Part shown: one piece after another, positions 7,952 to 16,900 of the stretch
How the letters are laid out: every line of letters begins with the position of its first letter
Numbering within the stretch: the stretch's first letter is position 1
Assembly: GCA_030065575.1 (NCBI GenBank)
Contig: JASJDZ010000023.1
Location: 1-33,660 of the forward strand
Length of the DNA: 33,660 bases
Reading direction: 5' to 3'
From: Acidimicrobiia bacterium
Lineage (GTDB): Bacteria; Actinomycetota; Acidimicrobiia; Spongiisociales; UBA5794
Notes under the pieces: generated by a model
What the model was told of the DNA's origin: nothing
What the model saw: only the letters and a program-made list of their open reading frames with translations
The model's database searches: none
Program-made: the position numbers and the translations under genes

Positions 7952-8641
7952 TTGTCTCGTATGCCCTTTGTGATCGCTGCGGCGACGATGGCCGCCGGCT
8001 TTGCGTGGACAGTTCATCTCCTGGTATCCGGAGACCCCTGGGAAGCAGACTCGGCTATGGCGATCGCAATCGGTACCTTGACGCTGAGTATCGCTGCCAT
8101 GACCGCTCTGCTTCTGAGCAGAGGCCGCTGGGCCCGCTACTTTGCGATCACCTTGTTGGTAGCCGAGCTGCTGATAGCCCTTGTCGCCGAACTCACCGGG
8201 TGGGCCATCGCAGCCCTGGTTCTCAGCGCCCTGGCGCTAGCCGGCCTCGGCGGACCGTGGATGCACGGCTGGTTGCGCCAACGCCCTGCCGCCGGGGCGC
8301 CCGGCGGGGTTCCGATCGCTCTGACCATCGGCACGTTCTCATTGGTCCCCCTGGTCGGGGTGGTATCTCCGTCCGGTCTCGAGCCGGCCCACGGGCTGCT
8401 CGGTGCGGCCGGGATCCTGTTCAGCTGGGGCTACATGAAGGGTGGAGTCTGGGCGATGTACGGGCTCCGATTCGCTCTGCCTGTCCTCACTCTTCTCGCC
8501 GCGGCGGCATCTCCCCCCGCCGGAGCGGCTACTTTGCTTGCGGCCGGAACCGCCCTCGTCTACCTGGCATGGACCAAAGACGCCCGGCTTGCGGTCGATC
8601 CGATGCCCGGGTTGCCGGCTCCGCGTAGGAAGAGGAAATGA
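7952..8641 (+). CDS. Multi-pass membrane protein, function unknown
   Basis: A 229-residue protein that is mostly hydrophobic, with about seven predicted membrane segments (roughly 8-24, 34-52, 60-80, 84-98, 120-138, 145-170, 180-205) and a basic C-terminus (PAPRRKRK). I do not recognise the family. The TTG at 7952 has GAGAGGG 9 bases upstream; the ATG at 7961, three codons later, is the alternative. Its stop overlaps the next start (ATGA at 8638-8641), so it is co-translated with the following small membrane protein. It lies 37 bases after the lipoprotein gene, so the three may form one envelope-related operon; that is inference. Confidence 0.7.
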   Translation: MSRMPFVIAAATMAAGFAWTVHLLVSGDPWEADSAMAIAIGTLTLSIAAMTALLLSRGRWARYFAITLLVAELLIALVAELTGWAIAALVLSALALAGLGGPWMHGWLRQRPAAGAPGGVPIALTIGTFSLVPLVGVVSPSGLEPAHGLLGAAGILFSWGYMKGGVWAMYGLRFALPVLTLLAAAASPPAGAATLLAAGTALVYLAWTKDARLAVDPMPGLPAPRRKRK

Positions 8642-9063
8642 ACCGATCGATCTCACTCCGCCAATGGTTACCGATCGCCGGCTCCACCGCGCTTGGCGGT
8701 GTGATCGGCTGGATGGTCGACCGCACCGTCGTGTGGACCACAATCGGCGCCATAGTCGGGCTGGCTATTGCGGTGATGATTGTCTGGTTCCAGGTTCGGC
8801 CTCTGGTGGCAGCACCGGTTGGTGTGGGCGCCGGCGTCGGGGCCTATCTCGGTGGCAAGATCGTGAGCGTGCTGTGCGAGCCCGCAGGCTGCCCGGCTTT
8901 CGAAGCCACGGCGGCAACCACAACTGGTATCGGAGCTCTGGTTGGGATTGGGCTCGTCGTAGCTCTGGCCACCCGCTCGTTCGAGGAGTATCGGGAAGCG
9001 CAGGAACGTGGCGCTCCCCCGCCGACCAGCTCCTGCGCGGCCGGAGACGACCCTCCGGACTGA
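8638..9063 (+). CDS. Small Gly/Ala-rich membrane protein, function unknown
   Basis: A 141-residue protein with about four hydrophobic segments (13-27, 32-51, 56-78, 90-108) rich in Gly, Ala and Val, a pair of Cys residues (CEPAGC, near 80-85) on a loop, and a charged, Pro-rich C-terminal tail. The glycine-zipper look resembles small pore or scaffold proteins, but no family is recognised. ATGA overlap with the preceding gene and AGGA just upstream support the start. It is the last plus-strand gene before the fab operon; a tandem double hairpin lies between the two stops. Confidence 0.7.
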   Translation: MNRSISLRQWLPIAGSTALGGVIGWMVDRTVVWTTIGAIVGLAIAVMIVWFQVRPLVAAPVGVGAGVGAYLGGKIVSVLCEPAGCPAFEATAATTTGIGALVGIGLVVALATRSFEEYREAQERGAPPPTSSCAAGDDPPD

Positions 9064-9079
9064 TCTCTAAGCCGAGGCC

Positions 9080-9118
9080 GAGTTCGATTGCATCGAACTC
9101 CAAGCTGATCGCATCAGC
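9080..9118. terminator. Tandem perfect hairpins between convergent genes
   Basis: Two perfect stem-loops separated by three bases lie in the 65-base gap between converging stop codons. The first is GAGTTCGAT (9080-9088), loop TGC, ATCGAACTC (9092-9100). The second is GCTGAT (9104-9109), loop CGC, ATCAGC (9113-9118). Neither strand has a T-run, so a Rho-independent terminator of the standard type is not shown. The position suggests a two-way transcription stop or an mRNA 3'-end stabiliser for both operons. Confidence 0.55.
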
Positions 9119-9128
9119 CGGGGACTGA

Positions 9129-10385
9129 CTACGTGGTGGCCCGCAGAGAGCGGAACAACAGCGATACGTTGTGCCCACCAAAACCGAATGAGTTGGACAG
9201 CGCCGTCGATACCGGAGCTTCCCTCGGTTCATTCGGCACGTAGTCCAGGTCACACTCCGGATCTGGTGTCGTGTAATTGATGGTGGGCGGGATGACTCCC
9301 TCGCTGACGGTCTTCAGAGCAATAACCGCTTCGACAGCTCCGGCACCACCCAGCATGTGCCCCGTCATCGACTTGGTCGAGGAGACTGCAAGGCTCCGTG
9401 CGTGGTCTCCGAAGACACTCTTGATGGCGAGCGTCTCGGTCACGTCGTTGGCCGGTGTTGAAGTTCCGTGGGCGTTGATGTAGTCAACGTCTACCGGGTC
9501 GACGCCGGCATCGTCCAGCGCGGCCTGCATGGCACGCGCCGCTCCGCCGCCCCCGGGTCGAGGGAGGGTGATGTGGTAGGCGTCAGCCGACATCCCGTAG
9601 CCGACGAACTCGCCATAGATGTCGGCGCCGCGCTCGCGGGCGTGCTCGTATTCCTCGAGGATCAGCGCCCCCGCGCCCTCTCCGAGCAGGAATCCGTCCC
9701 TATCGCGATCGAAGGGCCGGCTGGCCGCCGTTGGATCCTCGTTACGGGTGCTGAGCGCCTTCATCGAGTTGAAGCCCGCCATAGCGAACTCGGTAACCGA
9801 GCCCTCCATGCCGCCGGCCACCATCACGTCTGCAACTCCGCGTCGAATGATCTCGGCAGCATCACCGATGGCGTTGGCGGAAGCCGCACACGCAGTGACT
9901 GTGCACGTGCTCGGACCGGCCAGATGGAATCCGATCGAAACCGCTCCGGCCGCCTGGTTGCTCATGATCATCGGTATGGCTAGTGGCGAGACGCGACTTG
10001 GGCCCCGCTCGGCGAGTACATCCATCTGGTCCTGGGTAGTTCCGATGCCGCCGATACCGGTGCCGCAGACCACACCCGCTCGCTCCGCGCCGGGCTCACC
10101 GTCCTCATAGGAGATGCCGGCGTCGGCAACAGCCTGCTGGGTTGCCGCCCAGAACAGCATTGTGCTGCGATCGAATCGACGCGCTTCCTTGCGCGGCAGG
10201 TAGGCCGTCGAATCGAAGTCCTTGACCTCAGCCGCAAACTTGACGTCCAGGCGCGATGAGTCGAACAGGGTTATCGGAGCCGCGCCCGACCGGCCCTCGA
10301 GCAGGGCTGCCCAGAAGTCGTCCACGTTGTGTGCGAGCGGGTTGACCGTGCCGAGGCCGGTCACCACTACACGGCGACGTTGCAT
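9129..10385 (-). CDS. fabF: 3-oxoacyl-[ACP] synthase II (KAS II)
   Basis: A 418-residue condensing enzyme that extends acyl-ACP with malonyl-ACP in type II fatty acid synthesis. The thiolase-fold catalytic triad is complete: Cys166 in TACAAS, His306 in NAHGTST, His343 in KSMTGHMLGGAG; the C-terminal NSFGFGGHN loop is also present. Length is normal for FabF (about 410-420). It is the last gene of the fab operon and starts 2 bases after the acpP stop. No Shine-Dalgarno sequence is visible before its ATG, so translation is probably coupled to acpP. Confidence 0.96.
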   Translation of the reverse strand: MQRRRVVVTGLGTVNPLAHNVDDFWAALLEGRSGAAPITLFDSSRLDVKFAAEVKDFDSTAYLPRKEARRFDRSTMLFWAATQQAVADAGISYEDGEPGAERAGVVCGTGIGGIGTTQDQMDVLAERGPSRVSPLAIPMIMSNQAAGAVSIGFHLAGPSTCTVTACAASANAIGDAAEIIRRGVADVMVAGGMEGSVTEFAMAGFNSMKALSTRNEDPTAASRPFDRDRDGFLLGEGAGALILEEYEHARERGADIYGEFVGYGMSADAYHITLPRPGGGGAARAMQAALDDAGVDPVDVDYINAHGTSTPANDVTETLAIKSVFGDHARSLAVSSTKSMTGHMLGGAGAVEAVIALKTVSEGVIPPTINYTTPDPECDLDYVPNEPREAPVSTALSNSFGFGGHNVSLLFRSLRATT

Positions 10386-10387
10386 GA

Positions 10388-10633
10388 TCAGGCGTTCAGC
10401 TTCTGGCTCACCAGCTCGGCGGCCTCACCGACTGTCGTGATCTTCTCAGCTTCCTCATCGGGAATCTTGACGTCGAAGTTGTCCTCGAGTGCCATCAGCA
10501 ACTCGACAACACCGAGCGAATCCACATCGAGGTCCTCTTCGAACCTGGCTTCCATCGAGATGTCGTCCCGCTCCAACCCGAGTTCGTCGACGAGTAGATC
10601 GACCAGCTTGCTTTCGATTGTTGCTCTATCCAT
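10388..10633 (-). CDS. acpP: Acyl carrier protein
   Basis: An 81-residue, strongly acidic acyl carrier protein. The phosphopantetheine attachment Ser is Ser39 in DVDSLGVVEL, which carries the growing acyl chain between the fab enzymes. The four-helix pattern and length fit bacterial ACP. The ATG at 10633 follows AGGAGGG by 11 bases; in the same frame an upstream ATG exists but would run into fabG. It lies 19 bases after fabG and 2 bases before fabF, the standard place for acpP in fatty acid operons. Confidence 0.96.
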   Translation of the reverse strand: MDRATIESKLVDLLVDELGLERDDISMEARFEEDLDVDSLGVVELLMALEDNFDVKIPDEEAEKITTVGEAAELVSQKLNA

Positions 10634-10652
10634 TTGGCTGTTGCCCTCCTGC

Positions 10653-11402
10653 TCATATGGCCAGGCCACCGTCGACGACGATGGTCTGTCCGGTTATGTA
10701 CGAAGCCTCTGCGGAGGCGAGATAACCCACCGCTGAAGCCACTTCCTCGGGACGACCGAGCCGCCCCAGGGTGATCTGATCGGCCGCGGCAGCAGCGGCA
10801 TCGTTGCCGAGAGCGGCGGTCATGTCGGTTTCGATGAATCCGGGCGCCACTGCGTTGACTGTGATCCCCCGGGAGCCGATCTCCTTGGCCAGCGACATTG
10901 TGAATCCGATGACACCGGCTTTCGCTGCTGCGTAATTGGCCTGCCCTGCGTTGCCGGCGACTCCGGCGATCGAGCTGACATTGATGATCCGACCCCATCG
11001 GGCCCGCAACATGCCGCGCAATGCGGCCTTGCTGCAGAGGTAGACAGACTTGAGATTTGTCTGCATGACGGTGTCCCATGCGTCGGGCTTCATCCGCATC
11101 AGCAAGTCGTCACGGGTTATGCCCGCGTTGTTGACCAGAATCTCAACTGGCCCCAGCTGCTCCTGGACCTGGGTCATCATGGCGGCCACGGCGTCTTCGT
11201 CCCCGACGTCTGCCTTGATGGCTATCGCAGCCCCGCCGGCCGCCTCTATCGAGGCAACCGCCTCGTTCGCTGCCTCTTCGTTGGATACGTAGTTGATTGC
11301 CACCTGGTGGCCTTGCGCTGCCAGCAGTTCCGCTACGGCCCTGCCGATGCCGCGCGATCCGCCGGTCACCAAGGCGACCCTCGACTTGCCCTCCTCAGCC
11401 AT
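10653..11402 (-). CDS. fabG: 3-oxoacyl-[ACP] reductase
   Basis: A 249-residue short-chain dehydrogenase that reduces 3-oxoacyl-ACP with NADPH. The Rossmann motif TGGSRGIG is at 13-20, NNAG at 91-94, and the catalytic Ser144, Tyr157 and Lys161 lie in NVSSIAG and QANYAAAK. The C-terminal TGQTIVVDGGLAI is typical of FabG. The start overlaps the fabH stop by one base (TGATG on the minus strand), so fabH and fabG are coupled. Many SDR enzymes look alike; the surrounding fab genes decide this assignment. Confidence 0.95.
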   Translation of the reverse strand: MAEEGKSRVALVTGGSRGIGRAVAELLAAQGHQVAINYVSNEEAANEAVASIEAAGGAAIAIKADVGDEDAVAAMMTQVQEQLGPVEILVNNAGITRDDLLMRMKPDAWDTVMQTNLKSVYLCSKAALRGMLRARWGRIINVSSIAGVAGNAGQANYAAAKAGVIGFTMSLAKEIGSRGITVNAVAPGFIETDMTAALGNDAAAAAADQITLGRLGRPEEVASAVGYLASAEASYITGQTIVVDGGLAI

Positions 11403-12463
11403 CACAAACCCAATCCTTGAACTCGATCCGCCAGCAACTCCAAACCTGTCTTGTCCGTGCCGGGAAGGCGACTGTCGGTCGTGCGCAGCCGCTCGACGCG
11501 GTCGCCCCAACGAACAATCGCCGCACCCCAGGTCAGACCGCCACCGAAGGCCACCATGGCCACGAGCGATCCAGGTTTGACCACGCCCTGGTCCACGGCT
11601 TCGGACAGCGCAATCGGGATGCTGGCTGCCGATGTGTTCCCGTAAGCATGGATGTTCGTGTAAACGTTCTCGGGGTCGACGTTGAGCCGCTTCGCCGTAG
11701 CGTCGATGATGCGGATATTCGCCTGGTGGGAGATGAGCACGTCGATGTCGTCTACTTCGAGACCGGCGTTGTCGATGGCGACAACAGCTCCCTCGCCCAT
11801 TCTCGTGACCGCATTGCGAAAGACCTCGCGCCCTTCCATGTCCACTGTGGTCGGCACGTCTGCGGCAAAGACACCCTCGGTGCCGGCGCCGCGGATGGTC
11901 AAGATCTCGGTCAGCGACCCGTCCGAATGAAGATTGGAGGAGAGAACGCCCTCCGGGCCGTCGGTTGCCTCCACGACTACCGCTCCTGCGCCATCACCGA
12001 AGAGCACTGCGGTAGTGCGATCCTCGAGATCGAGGAATGAAGACAGGCGCTCGGCGCCAATGACCAGCGCTCGGTCGGCCGTGCCCGCAGCGATCATTCC
12101 GTTGGCAACACTCAGGGCGTACACAAAACCGCTACAGGCGGCGTTGATATCCATCGTCGCGCCGAGCCCGCCAAGTTCCCTCTGGACATAAGCTGCGACA
12201 GACGGCACAGCCCGGTCGGGGCTACAGGTGGCCACGATGATGAGATCCATGTCGCCGGCGTCGAGGTTGGCTGCGGCCAACGCGTGGCGAGCGGCAGCAG
12301 TCGCCATGTCGGAGTTGGTCACGTGGCTGATCCGCCGTTCCTTGATCCCGCTTCGCGTCGTAATCCACTCGTCGTTGGTGTCAATTACCGACGCTAAATC
12401 GTCGTTACTGAGAACGGCCGGGGGCGCGTACGCACCCCAGCCGATGATGGCCGCATGCCGCAT
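11402..12463 (-). CDS. fabH: 3-oxoacyl-[ACP] synthase III (KAS III)
   Basis: A 353-residue KAS III that starts fatty acid chains by joining an acyl-CoA to malonyl-ACP. The triad is visible: Cys110 in NAACSGF, His246 in ISHQANIR, Asn276 in YGNTSAAS. The GFGGGLTWG-type loop near the end is present as AFGGGLTWG. The ATG at 12463 is chosen because GGAAGGGAG lies 4-5 bases upstream; an in-frame ATG at 12484 would overlap the fabD stop by 4 bases and add 7 residues. Common FabH proteins are about 315-335 residues; here about 33 residues extend beyond the core (321-353). Specificity for branched or straight primers cannot be read from sequence. Confidence 0.94.
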   Translation of the reverse strand: MRHAAIIGWGAYAPPAVLSNDDLASVIDTNDEWITTRSGIKERRISHVTNSDMATAAARHALAAANLDAGDMDLIIVATCSPDRAVPSVAAYVQRELGGLGATMDINAACSGFVYALSVANGMIAAGTADRALVIGAERLSSFLDLEDRTTAVLFGDGAGAVVVEATDGPEGVLSSNLHSDGSLTEILTIRGAGTEGVFAADVPTTVDMEGREVFRNAVTRMGEGAVVAIDNAGLEVDDIDVLISHQANIRIIDATAKRLNVDPENVYTNIHAYGNTSAASIPIALSEAVDQGVVKPGSLVAMVAFGGGLTWGAAIVRWGDRVERLRTTDSRLPGTDKTGLELLADRVQGLGL

Positions 12464-12480
12464 CGAGCTCCCTTCCGACC

Positions 12481-13404
12481 TCATGATGCCAGGGCAGCTA
12501 CTGCCCCATCAACATCATCGAGCGACGACACAGTAATGACTGTTGCACTCTTGCAGGTGCGTTTTGCCATGCCCGCAGTCACATCTCCCGGGCCGATGTG
12601 GACAAAGGCCTCGGCTCCCGCCTCGTGCATGGCGAGCAGAGACTCGCTGAATCGAACCTTCCCGGTGAGCTGACCGGCCAAACTCTCCGACACGTCAGAG
12701 GCTGGAGCCGCGTCGAGATTGGACCACACGGGGAAGTCACCCGGCAGGAAATCAGCAGAGGCCAGCGCCGCAGCGAGTCGCTCGCGGGCCGGAGCCATCA
12801 GCGGGGTATGGAAAGCGCCGGCCACGCTCAGCGGGATTACCCGGCGCAGACCCAGATCGCGAGCCCGCTCGGCTAGGTCCGTGACCGCGCTGGTCGCGCC
12901 GGCCACGACGATCTGGCCGGGCGCATTGATGTTGGCGATCCATATCTCCCCACCTTCTTCGCGGAGCCGGGCGACGGTCTGCTCCAGTTCGTCGGGGTCT
13001 GCCCCCATGACGGCGGCCATGGTTCCGGCTGCGGCAGCAGTTGCCTCAGCCATTGCGGCCCCGCGTGCTGCCACCAGCCGCAAACCGTCGTAGTAGTCAA
13101 GTGCTCCCGATGCGGCAAGGGCGGTGTACTCGCCCAGGGAGTGGCCGGCCGCTCCAATCGGGAGATGGCCTACTCGCACGGCAAACGCCTCCCACAGGGC
13201 GTAGGAAACCCCATACAGGGCCGGCTGAGCACGGTCGGTGCGGACCAACTCGGTGTCCGGCCCCTCCGCTACAGTCCGGGCGAGAGACCACCCGAGGACC
13301 TCGTCTGCTGCCGAACCGAGCAAGTCAGGGCGCGCAGCGAATACGTCGGCACCCATGCCAACCGTCTGACTGCCCTGACCGGGGAAGAGGACTGCGTATT
13401 GCAT
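12481..13404 (-). CDS. fabD: Malonyl CoA-acyl carrier protein transacylase
   Basis: A 307-residue malonyltransferase that loads malonyl from CoA onto ACP. The active-site Ser89 is in GHSLGE, the partner His199 in AFHTPLM, and the N-terminal FPGQGSQ motif is at 7-13. It is the first gene of the operon fabD-fabH-fabG-acpP-fabF. The ATG at 13404 begins the conserved core; its ribosome site is weak (upstream bases are GAACCCCCG). A longer frame reaches 13479 but adds an atypical extension. It is divergent from the HEDGH protein gene, with 78 bases shared between them that must hold both promoters. Confidence 0.95.
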   Translation of the reverse strand: MQYAVLFPGQGSQTVGMGADVFAARPDLLGSAADEVLGWSLARTVAEGPDTELVRTDRAQPALYGVSYALWEAFAVRVGHLPIGAAGHSLGEYTALAASGALDYYDGLRLVAARGAAMAEATAAAAGTMAAVMGADPDELEQTVARLREEGGEIWIANINAPGQIVVAGATSAVTDLAERARDLGLRRVIPLSVAGAFHTPLMAPARERLAAALASADFLPGDFPVWSNLDAAPASDVSESLAGQLTGKVRFSESLLAMHEAGAEAFVHIGPGDVTAGMAKRTCKSATVITVSSLDDVDGAVAALAS

Positions 13405-13482
13405 CGGGGGTTCTGACTCGGCGCGACCTAAAACCGTTACTCGTTGCGTAGGATTTGATTGGATCTTGACGATGGGCACCCC

Positions 13483-14145
13483 ATGCGCAACCTGATAGTC
13501 GGGGCGATCGGTGTCGCTGCCGCCGTGGTGGTCGTCCTCGCACTCAGCAGCTCGGGGATTGATGCCGACACGCCGGTTGACGTTTTGATCGCCGACGAAG
13601 TGGTCCTACATCTTCCCGTCTCGCCGTCCGTCGAGCGGATAGTTGCTGATCTCCACCTCGAGCTCGTAGCAGTAGCGGATTCATCGTCGGACAGTCGCGT
13701 CGAGGCTGCCCTGCGACGGATCGACGACGACAACGATCTCCTCCGCGCGATCGCGGCTAGCCCCGTCCACATGTTCGACAGTGGCGAGGCGGCAGCTACT
13801 GCAACCGCGGTCTATGACATTCAACTGGAGTCCGACAGAGTCACGCTCACGGTAGCTACCGTCGAATTGGTCCCCGCCTATGGCAGCACAGCCCGAAGTC
13901 GAGAGCATGAGGACGGGCACGCTTTGATCAACGAACGTGTTGCCGAACGTTGCGCTGCCGAAGCGCTCCAGGTTGGCATCGCGTCCGGGCTCAGGGGTGA
14001 ACTGCTGGTGAACCGCATGGTTGCCGAGCTATCTGCTTCGGGTGATCCGGTCCACGACGTCTATCACAGCTACGTGCACAACGCCGATTACGGTGAGCAC
14101 ATTCGGGCGGCCGAACGAGCACTCGAGGATGTGCCGGGCTGTTGA
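13483..14145 (+). CDS. Membrane-anchored protein with HExxH motif (putative metallopeptidase)
   Basis: A 220-residue protein: a membrane anchor at about 4-22, then an exported domain. Residues 142-146 read HEDGH, matching the HExxH zinc motif, followed by ALINERVAERC. The pattern of a strand-rich region, then HE-x-x-H with a helix, then a later Tyr/His/Gly segment (YHSYVHNADYG at 194-204) recalls DUF922-type putative peptidases, but this is from memory and weak. If the motif is real, the third ligand could be His195, His199 or a Glu. ATG at 13483 is chosen for its immediate anchor; no strong ribosome site is seen. It converges on the threonine aldolase gene with only 4 bases between stops. 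Confidence 0.65.
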   Translation: MRNLIVGAIGVAAAVVVVLALSSSGIDADTPVDVLIADEVVLHLPVSPSVERIVADLHLELVAVADSSSDSRVEAALRRIDDDNDLLRAIAASPVHMFDSGEAAATATAVYDIQLESDRVTLTVATVELVPAYGSTARSREHEDGHALINERVAERCAAEALQVGIASGLRGELLVNRMVAELSASGDPVHDVYHSYVHNADYGEHIRAAERALEDVPGC

Positions 14146-14149
14146 CCCG

Positions 14150-15187
14150 TCAGCTGATGGCGTCGGCCACTGCCAGCACGCGATTGACATCCTGCGCATC
14201 CACGTTGCGATGAGTTACAAACCGGATGACGCCCGGGACGATCTGTGCCGTTCGCACTCCCGCCGCTTCGAGTTCGGCGATGAGGCGGTCGGCCGGCCAC
14301 GGAAGCCCGGATTCGCGGACAATCACCATGTTGGTAACCACGGCCGCGGCATCGACCGCTTCGGGATATCGTTGCGCCAGTCCGGTCGCCAGCGCCTTGG
14401 CGTTGGCGTGATCGTCGACAATCCGATCTCTCTCATCCAATGCAACCCTGGCGGCCGCAGCAAGCACACCCGCCTGACGCATACCGCCACCGAGCCTGGC
14501 TCGCGTCCACCGGGCCTCGCGAATGAAGTCCTCAGGTCCGACCAGGATCGATCCGACCGGAGCCCCGAGGCCCTTGGAGAAGCAGAACATCACACTGTCT
14601 GCAGGTGCCACGATCTCGGCTGGAGCGACTCCAGAGGCAACGATCGCATTCCACAGCCGCGCACCGTCGATGTGAACCCGAAGACCGATTGAATGGCCGT
14701 ACGCAGACCCTCGCCTGAGCGTATCGGTAGCAACGACGGTTCCTCCGGACACATTGTGGGTGTTTTCCCAAGCGAGCAATCCGACCCGCGGGTACCCGTA
14801 AGAGGTACCGGCAACAGCGGCCTCGATCTCAGCAACACTCATCTCTCCGTTGGGACTGGGCACCGTGCGGAAAGCGAGGCCGAAGTTCGCCGACGCTCCT
14901 CCATGTTCGTAGTTGCGGACGTGAGCCGTTTCGACGCAGATGACCTCATCGCCGGGATTCGTGTGGGTCCCGAGGGCAAGCTGGTTGGCCATTGTTCCCG
15001 ACGGGGTGAACACTGCCGACTCCTTGCCGAGTAGCCCGGCGACTTCCTCCTCCAGAGCATTGATGGTCGGGTCCTCGCCGTATACGTCGTCACCCACTTC
15101 TGCCGAAGCCATCGCCGCCCTCATGGCATCCGTCGGTTGTGTGACGGTATCGGAACGGAAGTCGGCGATGCCGTTGGGGAATGCCAC
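14150..15187 (-). CDS. ltaE: Low-specificity L-threonine aldolase
   Basis: A 345-residue fold-type I PLP enzyme that splits threonine or allo-threonine into glycine and acetaldehyde. N-terminal [10 protein letters not shown] and DDVYGEDPT are hallmarks of the family. The PLP-binding Lys205 lies in [12 protein letters not shown] and the ring-facing Asp174 in HIDGARLWN. Length matches LtaE (about 335-350). It starts with GTG, whose G is the last base of the upstream aminotransferase stop (TAGTG on the minus strand), so the two are coupled. The coupling pairs alanine metabolism with glycine and threonine turnover; this is inference. Confidence 0.94.
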   Translation of the reverse strand: MAFPNGIADFRSDTVTQPTDAMRAAMASAEVGDDVYGEDPTINALEEEVAGLLGKESAVFTPSGTMANQLALGTHTNPGDEVICVETAHVRNYEHGGASANFGLAFRTVPSPNGEMSVAEIEAAVAGTSYGYPRVGLLAWENTHNVSGGTVVATDTLRRGSAYGHSIGLRVHIDGARLWNAIVASGVAPAEIVAPADSVMFCFSKGLGAPVGSILVGPEDFIREARWTRARLGGGMRQAGVLAAAARVALDERDRIVDDHANAKALATGLAQRYPEAVDAAAVVTNMVIVRESGLPWPADRLIAELEAAGVRTAQIVPGVIRFVTHRNVDAQDVNRVLAVADAIS

Positions 15188-16437
15188 TATGCGATCGGAG
15201 TCAGCCGATCGAGGGCACGGCGAATGCTGCGCACCGCCTGACCGGTTCTGTGCTCATTCTCGACGAGCGCGAAGCGAACAAAACCCTCCCCGGTCGGCCC
15301 AAAACCTATACCGGGGCTAACTGCGACCTTGGCCTCACGCAGGAGATGGAAGGTGAACTCGAGTGAGTTCAGTTCGCTGTACTCCTCGGGGACCGGAGCC
15401 CAAACAAACATCGTGCCGAGTGGCTTTTCGATAGGCCAGCCGGCACGGTTCAAGCCGTCGACCAGGATGTCGCGCCGTTTCTTGTAAACCGCCTGGACCT
15501 CGCCCACATGCTCGTCGCCTTCGTTGAGGGCGACGATGGAGGCAATCTGGATAGGTTGGAAGGTGCCGTAGTCCAGATACGACTTGAGCTTGGCCAACGC
15601 ACCGACCATCTCGGCGTTGCCGACAACAAATCCGACCCGCCAACCGGCCATCGAGTGACCCTTGGTTAGCGTGTATAGCTCGACTCCGACCTCTTTCGCC
15701 CCCGGAACCTGGAGCAAGCTCGGCGCTTCGTACCCGTCAAAAGTGATGTCGGCGTAGGCAAAGTCGTGCACCAGCATCACATTGTGCTCCCGGGCAAAGG
15801 CCACCAGCTTCTCGAAGAACTCGAGCCCGACGGTCTTGGTAGTCGGGTTGTGAGGGAATGAGGTGATGATCACACGAGGACGCGGCCACGAATCGAGAAA
15901 CGCCTCGTGCAGATGATCGAAGTAGTCGGCGCGATGCAGCACCGGTACCCGGCGTACCTCGGCTCCTGCCAGGGCGGCGGCGTAGATGTGAATCGGATAC
16001 GAAGGCTCGGGAACCAGAGCGACATCGCCGGGCTGCACCAGGGTCCACATCAGATGGGACAGCCCCTCCTTGGCTCCGATAGTGTTGATCGCTTCGGTCT
16101 CGGGGTCGAGCTCAACGCCAAAGCGGCGGGAATACCGATCCGCAATAGCCTTTCGCAAGTTGGGGATGCCACGAGACGCTGAGTAGCGATGATTTCGCTC
16201 GTTGCGCGCCGCCTCTGCGAGCTTGTCGACCACAAATCCCGGAGAAGGGATATCGGGATTGCCAAAGCCGAGGTCGACAATGTCCTCGCCGGCACGCCGC
16301 GCCTCCAGCTTCAACTCGTTGACCTGGGCAAAGACGTAGGGCGGAAGGTTGCTGATTCTGCGGAAGTCCATGATTCCGGGGAGAGTAGCCGGGTTCGGCT
16401 CCGACGGTGCTTCACGAACCGCCGGGTCGGCGTTCAC
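15187..16437 (-). CDS. alaC: AlaC-type alanine aminotransferase
   Basis: A 416-residue class I/II PLP aminotransferase. It resembles Escherichia coli AlaC (glutamate-pyruvate transaminase) closely over its length as I recall that sequence: [81 protein letters not shown] and VSPGIGFG. The PLP Lys is Lys259 in [11 protein letters not shown]. The first 22 residues are a poorly conserved extension, so a later start is possible. The GTG start overlaps the stop of the DUF1232 gene by 4 bases. Related enzymes include LL-diaminopimelate aminotransferase, less likely here. Confidence 0.88.
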   Translation of the reverse strand: MNADPAVREAPSEPNPATLPGIMDFRRISNLPPYVFAQVNELKLEARRAGEDIVDLGFGNPDIPSPGFVVDKLAEAARNERNHRYSASRGIPNLRKAIADRYSRRFGVELDPETEAINTIGAKEGLSHLMWTLVQPGDVALVPEPSYPIHIYAAALAGAEVRRVPVLHRADYFDHLHEAFLDSWPRPRVIITSFPHNPTTKTVGLEFFEKLVAFAREHNVMLVHDFAYADITFDGYEAPSLLQVPGAKEVGVELYTLTKGHSMAGWRVGFVVGNAEMVGALAKLKSYLDYGTFQPIQIASIVALNEGDEHVGEVQAVYKKRRDILVDGLNRAGWPIEKPLGTMFVWAPVPEEYSELNSLEFTFHLLREAKVAVSPGIGFGPTGEGFVRFALVENEHRTGQAVRSIRRALDRLTPIA

Positions 16438-16895
16438 CGCTGAGCGAAGAGCCTCTGAATGCGGCTCGGGAGCAGTTCGACGCCCCAGGCGGTCAGCCCC
16501 CTCACCAACTCCAAACCATCCTCGGATCCGTCCCAGTGCTCGATAACGACTTCCGGCGGACTCGCCTTGAGCAAGTAGTCGATGCCAAACGCCATCACCA
16601 GCAGGTCGTCAACGGTGCCCAGCACAGGTACGAAGTCGGGGATGAGATCTATGGGTGAAGCGAGATATGCGCCGACTGCGGCCATTACCCAGCGCCGGTT
16701 TCTCGGGACCCGCGGATCCCGCAGCAGCCGGAACAGAAGCTTGCCGAGATTGGGAAGGAGCAGCAGCGCCTCCGCGATCACTTCCTGCCGGCTCCGCATC
16801 GGCACCGGGGGGGCGGTATCGAGAGGATGATCGACCTTCGCCAGCACCGGGTCGAGTTCCCGGCTCTCCGTTATCTCGACGATCTCGTCATCCAC
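16434..16895 (-). CDS. DUF1232 (YkvA-like) protein
   Basis: A 153-residue protein with the DUF1232 core at about 80-116: [27 protein letters not shown], which is usually a short hydrophobic hairpin. The N-terminal part is acidic and has no signal peptide; the C-terminal part has an amphipathic helix. DUF1232 proteins have no agreed function; they are thought to be membrane associated. The gene begins 5 bases after the ROK kinase stop and overlaps the aminotransferase start by 4 bases, so it is inside the long minus-strand operon. Confidence 0.85.
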   Translation of the reverse strand: MDDEIVEITESRELDPVLAKVDHPLDTAPPVPMRSRQEVIAEALLLLPNLGKLLFRLLRDPRVPRNRRWVMAAVGAYLASPIDLIPDFVPVLGTVDDLLVMAFGIDYLLKASPPEVVIEHWDGSEDGLELVRGLTAWGVELLPSRIQRLFAQR

Positions 16896-16900
16896 GGCGA

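Noticed and set aside
11297-12040. Plus-strand open frame opposite fabG and fabH
   Set aside because: No ribosome site or domain; both genes on the minus strand carry complete catalytic residues.
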